From Clostridia bacterium (GTDB lineage Bacteria > Bacillota_A > Clostridia > Oscillospirales > CAG-272): 18,408 nucleotides of DNA. A program made the translations under genes and the position numbers. The notes below the pieces were generated by a model, which saw only the letters and a list, made by a program, of their open reading frames with translations, was not told where the DNA came from and did not search any database. Below are positions 15,483 to 18,408 of this stretch, piece by piece. Positions within the stretch are counted from its first letter, which is position 1. The number at the start of each line of letters is the position of its first letter. The DNA is taken from NCBI GenBank assembly GCA_017959485.1, contig JAGDAM010000216.1:1-18408 (forward strand). Reading direction: 5' to 3'.

Positions 15483-16277
15483 ATGACCGGAAACCTCTGC
15501 TTTTCCACCCTCGGATGTGTTGACTACACTCCCGGTCAGGTGATATCTCTCGCCCGGGAACACGGTATATCCTCCGTCGAGATACGCGGACTGGGAGGCG
15601 TGCTTGACAACCGCCGAAATCCCCTGTTCGCTCCCGACGCGATCGACGCCGCAGCGGCGGAGTTTGCGTCCGCCGGCATCGGAGTCGCCTGTCTCGGAAC
15701 CTCCTGCGCTTTTCACAAGCCCGACGGACTTGCCGCCGCGCTTGACGAAGGGACGGCTTCTGCGCAAATCGCGTCGCGGCTCGGATGTCCTTATATCAGA
15801 GTCTTCGGCAACAAAATCGCGTCCGACCTTCCGCGCGGCGCCGCTGTCGAACGGGTCGGGAAGGGGATGGCCGCTCTTGCGGCGGAGATTTCGGGCAGCG
15901 GAGTCGGAGTCCTTCTTGAAACGCACGGCGACTTTACCGGCATCGGAACGGTCGGCGCCGTCCTTGAAGCCGCGTCGCGCGACGACGTCGGTCTGATCTG
16001 GGACGTCGCTCACACCGAAAGGGATACTCCGGGGAGCTGGCGTGATTTTCTCGATTCGTTTTTCCCGCTGATAAAACACGTTCACTTTAAGGATTTCGTC
16101 GGGGGAGGCGCCCTATGCCTTCCCGGAGAGGGGATTCTTCCGCTCCGGGAGATTGCCGCGGCGCTCGCGGAGCGCGGGTATCGCGGCAAAATCTCGCTTG
16201 AATGGGAGAAAAAATGGCATCCCGAGCTCCCTTCGCTCGAATCGGCGCTACCGCCGTTTATTCAGATACTCTTATAA
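15483..16277 (+). CDS. Sugar phosphate isomerase/epimerase-like TIM barrel
   Basis: A 264-aa protein of the xylose-isomerase-like TIM-barrel family (AP-endonuclease 2 superfamily). Candidate divalent-metal ligands are in the expected order: E146 (LLETHGD), D174 and H177 (LIWDVAHT), H201 (KHVHFKD) and E240 (SLEWEKKW). Members act as ketose epimerases, inosose isomerases or dehydratases; the substrate cannot be read from sequence. The start codon directly abuts the stop codon of the TPM gene (TAAATG), yet function appears unrelated to that protein. The downstream solute-binding lipoprotein and the Rpe-family enzyme at 12916 make sugar catabolism a reasonable inference. Confidence 0.88.
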   Translation: MTGNLCFSTLGCVDYTPGQVISLAREHGISSVEIRGLGGVLDNRRNPLFAPDAIDAAAAEFASAGIGVACLGTSCAFHKPDGLAAALDEGTASAQIASRLGCPYIRVFGNKIASDLPRGAAVERVGKGMAALAAEISGSGVGVLLETHGDFTGIGTVGAVLEAASRDDVGLIWDVAHTERDTPGSWRDFLDSFFPLIKHVHFKDFVGGGALCLPGEGILPLREIAAALAERGYRGKISLEWEKKWHPELPSLESALPPFIQILL

Positions 16278-16278
16278 T
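16273..16278 (+). promoter_or_regulatory. Possible -10 box for the solute-binding protein gene
   Basis: A perfect TATAAT overlaps the stop codon of the upstream isomerase-like gene and lies 36 bp before the ATG at 16314. No good -35 hexamer is found at 16-18 bp spacing, so this would need an activator or be fortuitous. Shine-Dalgarno AAAGGA is at 16299-16304. Confidence 0.35.
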
Positions 16279-16313
16279 ACATAAAAACTCGCAACAAGAA
16301 AGGATAATCGAAC

Positions 16314-17789
16314 ATGTCTATCAAAAGAATGCTCCCGATCGTTCTTGCCTGTTTTCTGGTGCTGCCGGTCTTCTTCGGCTGCGCAAACGGCACCGGAGAC
16401 GGAACCACCGCGCCGACTACTACCGCTCAGGTGATTCCGGATGAATCGGAAGAGGCGTCGGAAACCGAGTCCGATTACGTCGCCGACGGACTTCCGGAGA
16501 CGATGAATCTTGACAGAACCGTCACCATCCTCTACGACACCAAGACCTCCGCTCAGGAGTTCTTCGCCGATGACACCAACGGCGAGGCGATCAACGACGC
16601 CATCTACGCCAGAAACGCGGCGATCGAAGCGCGGCTCAACGTCACGCTCAAGTACGTCGGAGAAGTCGGAAACCACGACAACCAGAACGTCTATCTCAAC
16701 AAGGCGAAAGCGGATACCGACGGAGAGTTCGACATCTACGGCGCATACAGCCGCACCTGCGCGTACTGCGCAATGAACGGCCTCTGCTACAACCTCGTCA
16801 ACACCCAGTATTTCGACATCGAAAAGCCCTGGTGGCCGGAAGCCCTGACCAAAGAGTGCCTTATCAAGAACAAGCTCTATTTCTGCTCGGGCGACATTTC
16901 GACCAACCTGCTCTGGTACATGTCGGCTCTCTTCATCAACCTCGATATGTGGAATGACGCCAACCCGGGTTATTCCCTCTACGACACGGTTGAAAAAAAG
17001 GAATGGGTTCTTGACAAGTTTGCCGAGATCTGCAAAAGTTTCTACGGCGACGAGAACGGAAGCCAGACCGTCGATATTGGCGACCGGTTCGGAATCGTCG
17101 GATACGACGCCTGCTTCGACGCCTTCCTCAACTCGAGCGGAGTCATCTCGATCATCAAAGACGCCGACGGCAACCTGGCGCTCAACCCCGACTTCCTCGG
17201 AGAGCGCACGGTCGATATAGTCAACCGTATGGCTCTGATCACCAGAGACGCCAGCTGCCACCATTCCGATGTTTCCAAGGATGAAAAGGCGATCTTCTAC
17301 GACGGAAGGTCACTCTTCATCGTGGACGGCCCCCAGATTATCTCTTCCGGCGGAGCCGATCTTCCCTTCGTCCTCGGAATGATTCCGCTGCCCATGTTCA
17401 ATTCTGAACAGGAAAACTACATTACCAACATCCGTTATCCCTTCAACATCTACGCGATCAGCGCCCGGTGCGAAGATCCCGATGCCGCGTCCGCGGTGCT
17501 TGAAGCGCTTGCCTCCTCCAGTTACAACAACATAACACCGATCATCTTCGAGGTGGTTATGAAGATGAGATATTCCGCCGACTCGACCGCGTCCAAGATG
17601 TACGATATTCTCCGCGACACCGTCTGCTTCGACCTCGGCCGCGTTCTCAACTACTCGGTCGGAAACTTCTATCCGAACTTCCGTAAGTGCTGCTTCAACA
17701 ACACGAACTGGTCAACAGCCGCAAAGTCGATTAAGGGCTCCGCCGAAAGATTCCTTAACACCATTATGAAGGACGTTTACAACAAGTAA
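16314..17789 (+). CDS. Extracellular solute-binding lipoprotein (ABC transporter)
   Basis: A 491-aa family-1-type solute-binding protein. The lipoprotein signal peptide runs from basic KR (4-5) through a hydrophobic core to the lipobox LPVFFGC with lipidated C23. A Thr/Glu/Ser-rich linker (25-55) leads to the binding domain (DRTVTILYDTK, NGEAINDAIYARNAAIEARLNVTL), a layout often seen in clostridial carbohydrate-binding lipoproteins. No permease or ATPase genes lie in the window: upstream is an isomerase and downstream are tRNA genes, so it is an orphan component. The ligand is unknown; a sugar or oligosaccharide is the usual case. Its mRNA is predicted to end near a long hairpin at 17806-17844. 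Confidence 0.92.
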   Translation: MSIKRMLPIVLACFLVLPVFFGCANGTGDGTTAPTTTAQVIPDESEEASETESDYVADGLPETMNLDRTVTILYDTKTSAQEFFADDTNGEAINDAIYARNAAIEARLNVTLKYVGEVGNHDNQNVYLNKAKADTDGEFDIYGAYSRTCAYCAMNGLCYNLVNTQYFDIEKPWWPEALTKECLIKNKLYFCSGDISTNLLWYMSALFINLDMWNDANPGYSLYDTVEKKEWVLDKFAEICKSFYGDENGSQTVDIGDRFGIVGYDACFDAFLNSSGVISIIKDADGNLALNPDFLGERTVDIVNRMALITRDASCHHSDVSKDEKAIFYDGRSLFIVDGPQIISSGGADLPFVLGMIPLPMFNSEQENYITNIRYPFNIYAISARCEDPDAASAVLEALASSSYNNITPIIFEVVMKMRYSADSTASKMYDILRDTVCFDLGRVLNYSVGNFYPNFRKCCFNNTNWSTAAKSIKGSAERFLNTIMKDVYNK

Positions 17790-17805
17790 CGCTCCCGGGT
17801 CATGA

Positions 17806-17844
17806 TCCGAGCGGGACGCGGCATACAGCCGCGCCCCGCTCGGA
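17806..17844 (+). other. Long GC-rich hairpin after the solute-binding protein gene
   Basis: Arms 17806-17822 and 17828-17844 form a 17-position stem with one A/C mismatch (17816/17834) and a 5-nt loop. No T-run follows (the next bases are CCGGACAAAAACGG), so it is not a canonical intrinsic terminator. It may protect the 3' end of an abundant lipoprotein mRNA or terminate by another mechanism. Confidence 0.6.
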
Positions 17845-17859
17845 CCGGACAAAAACGGC

Positions 17860-17888
17860 TTGACAAAAAGACGCCGATGTGGTATCAT
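17860..17888 (+). promoter_or_regulatory. Near-consensus sigma-A promoter of the tRNA-Ser unit
   Basis: A perfect TTGACA (17860-17865) and TATCAT (17883-17888) are separated by exactly 17 bp. Transcription would begin near 17895, about 19 bases before the first tRNA-like sequence. No comparable promoter is seen before the intact tRNA at 18147, so both probably share this one. Confidence 0.8.
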
Positions 17889-17913
17889 ATTTGTCGTGCC
17901 GCCGAGAACATAC

Positions 17914-17984
17914 GGAGAGGTATCGAAGCGGTCATAACGAGGCGGTCTTGAAATCCGTTCATTCCGTTGGAATGGCCCACCTTC
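17914..17984 (+). pseudogene. Broken tRNA-Ser(UGA) remnant
   Basis: The sequence reads as a class II tRNA-Ser: acceptor 5' strand GGAGAGG (17914-17920), D-arm, anticodon loop CTTGAAA with anticodon TGA (17949-17951), and a long variable-arm hairpin CATTCC/GGAATG (about 17960-17974). It then fails: the 5' T-stem and T-loop (expected TGGGTTCGAAT) are missing, leaving CCCACCTTC, and the acceptor 3' strand and CCA are replaced by A-rich sequence. The anticodon stem also has a T/T mismatch next to the loop. It cannot fold as a full tRNA. Confidence 0.75.
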
Positions 17985-18146
17985 AAAAAACGCCGAAAAA
18001 CGGAGAAAACGGGAGAAAATCGGCCATTTTGGCGAAAAACAAAATTTTAAAAAAGGCTCAAAAATCTTCAAAAAGTCAAATTTCTAATGACTTTTCTAAT
18101 GAGCCGCAAAAAAGTTTGGAAGTTCTTTTGAGCTGAAAAACCATAT
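17985..18146. other. A-rich spacer with nested hairpin and direct repeat
   Basis: This 162-bp stretch between the two tRNA-Ser sequences is clearly richer in A/T than the rest of the window. It contains a nested inverted repeat: GGCTCA (18055-18060) with TGAGCC (18100-18105), and inside it AAAAGTCA (18071-18078) with TGACTTTT (18088-18095). A 10-base direct repeat TTTCTAATGA occurs at 18081-18090 and 18093-18102. An 85-codon open frame (17879-18136) crosses it but has no ribosome-binding site and runs through the tRNA remnant, so I do not call it a gene. Confidence 0.6.
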
Positions 18147-18237
18147 GGAGAGGTGTCCGAGCGGTTTAAGGAACTGGTCTTGAAAACCAGCGATTCCTTT
18201 GCGGGAACCAAGGGTTCGAATCCCTTCCTCTCCGCCA
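18147..18237 (+). tRNA. tRNA-Ser (anticodon UGA), CCA encoded
   Basis: An intact class II tRNA: acceptor GGAGAGG (18147-18153) pairs with CCTCTCC (18227-18233), discriminator G234, encoded CCA at 18235-18237. Anticodon stem CTGGT/ACCAG encloses loop CTTGAAA with anticodon TGA (18181-18183), reading UCA-type serine codons. A long variable arm and a T-arm AAGGG-TTCGAAT-CCCTT are present. It is followed at once by a strong terminator. Confidence 0.97.
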
Positions 18238-18239
18238 AC

Positions 18240-18275
18240 AAACGGACCCGGCGGTCTTTTCGCCGGGTCCGTTTT
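18240..18275 (+). terminator. Rho-independent terminator after tRNA-Ser
   Basis: An uninterrupted stem of at least 11 bp (CGGACCCGGCG 18243-18253 with CGCCGGGTCCG 18261-18271), extended by A-T pairs, a 7-nt loop and a TTTT tract. The A-run on the left side gives a T-run on the other strand, so it may also terminate the convergent gene. Confidence 0.9.
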
Positions 18276-18297
18276 GTATCTTTGCGGCCTTAGAAGG

Positions 18298-18408
18298 TCA
18301 TATGTATGTCTCTTTTATCTCTTCAATAAGTCCCCTCAGTTTCATCGTCGGAGGATGTATCAGACGGTCTTTCCTGCAGATAAAGGCAATGAAATCATTT
18401 TTGGAAAA
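18298..18408 (-). CDS. 3' end of a convergent gene, possibly a LysR-type regulator (partial)
   Basis: On the minus strand an open frame enters from the right edge and ends at TGA (18300-18298), giving 36 C-terminal residues, ending GLIEEIKETYI. The pattern FIAFICRKDRLIHPPTMKLRGLIEEI resembles the last strand and helix of the substrate-binding domain of LysR-type transcription regulators (xxxRKDRxLxPAxxxFxxxI). This rests on pattern only and is too short for certainty. The bidirectional-looking terminator at 18240-18275 lies just beyond its stop codon. Confidence 0.45.
   Translation of the reverse strand, partial: FSKNDFIAFICRKDRLIHPPTMKLRGLIEEIKETYI

Noticed and set aside
17879..18136. An 85-codon plus-strand open frame
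   Set aside because: It starts inside the tRNA promoter, crosses the tRNA-Ser remnant and A-rich spacer, and has no Shine-Dalgarno.
1..18408. CRISPR array, prophage genes or insertion-sequence transposase
   Set aside because: No regularly spaced repeats, Cas-like, phage structural or transposase proteins were found on either strand; the only mobile-like sequences are the two non-coding repeat copies.

Overview
The window looks like a chromosomal stretch from a fairly GC-rich, Gram-positive-type anaerobe of the Clostridia (an Oscillospirales- or Christensenellales-like gut or environmental bacterium is my guess). The clues are the classical Firmicutes gene order rlmN-prpC-prkC-rsgA-thiN with a PASTA-domain Ser/Thr kinase, lipoprotein-type solute-binding proteins, an anaerobic GlpA-like/FAD-oxidoreductase/DUF1667 trio, and a tRNA with an encoded CCA. 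All complete protein genes are on the plus strand; only a partial gene at the right edge is on the minus strand.

Region 1 (1-250) is a repeat element that ends abruptly just before rlmN. Region 2 (278-7774) is a tight operon: 23S rRNA/tRNA methyltransferase RlmN, PP2C phosphatase, PrkC-type kinase with about six extracellular PASTA repeats, an unusual membrane-anchored extracytoplasmic protein of unknown function, ribosome-assembly GTPase RsgA, and thiamine pyrophosphokinase. The phosphatase/kinase pair forms the reversible signalling module, and the unknown protein sits directly between kinase and GTPase. The ribulose-phosphate epimerase often found between rsgA and thiN is absent; an epimerase paralogue with AlsE-like features lies elsewhere (12916-13599).

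Region 3 (7812-9182) has its own consensus promoter, a small two-helix membrane protein, a complete 168-bp MITE-like repeat that fills the whole intergenic gap, and an archaeal-type cytidylate kinase. Region 4 (9255-12327) is a three-gene flavoprotein/iron-sulfur redox module probably acting on glycerol 3-phosphate or a similar substrate. Region 5 (12331-17789) holds a YgjV-like membrane protein, the epimerase, a double zinc-ribbon membrane protein, a TPM-domain exported protein, a sugar-phosphate isomerase/epimerase-like TIM barrel, and an orphan solute-binding lipoprotein.

Region 6 (17790-18408) contains a long hairpin, a near-consensus promoter, a broken tRNA-Ser(UGA), an A-rich 160-bp spacer with a nested hairpin, an intact tRNA-Ser(UGA), a strong terminator, and the 3' end of a convergent gene that may be a LysR-type regulator. 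The points most worth a second look are the repeat family (two copies, sharing terminal and internal sequence), the unknown protein inside the kinase operon, the DFG-to-DFD change in the kinase, and the promoter-driven pseudo-tRNA upstream of an intact isoacceptor.
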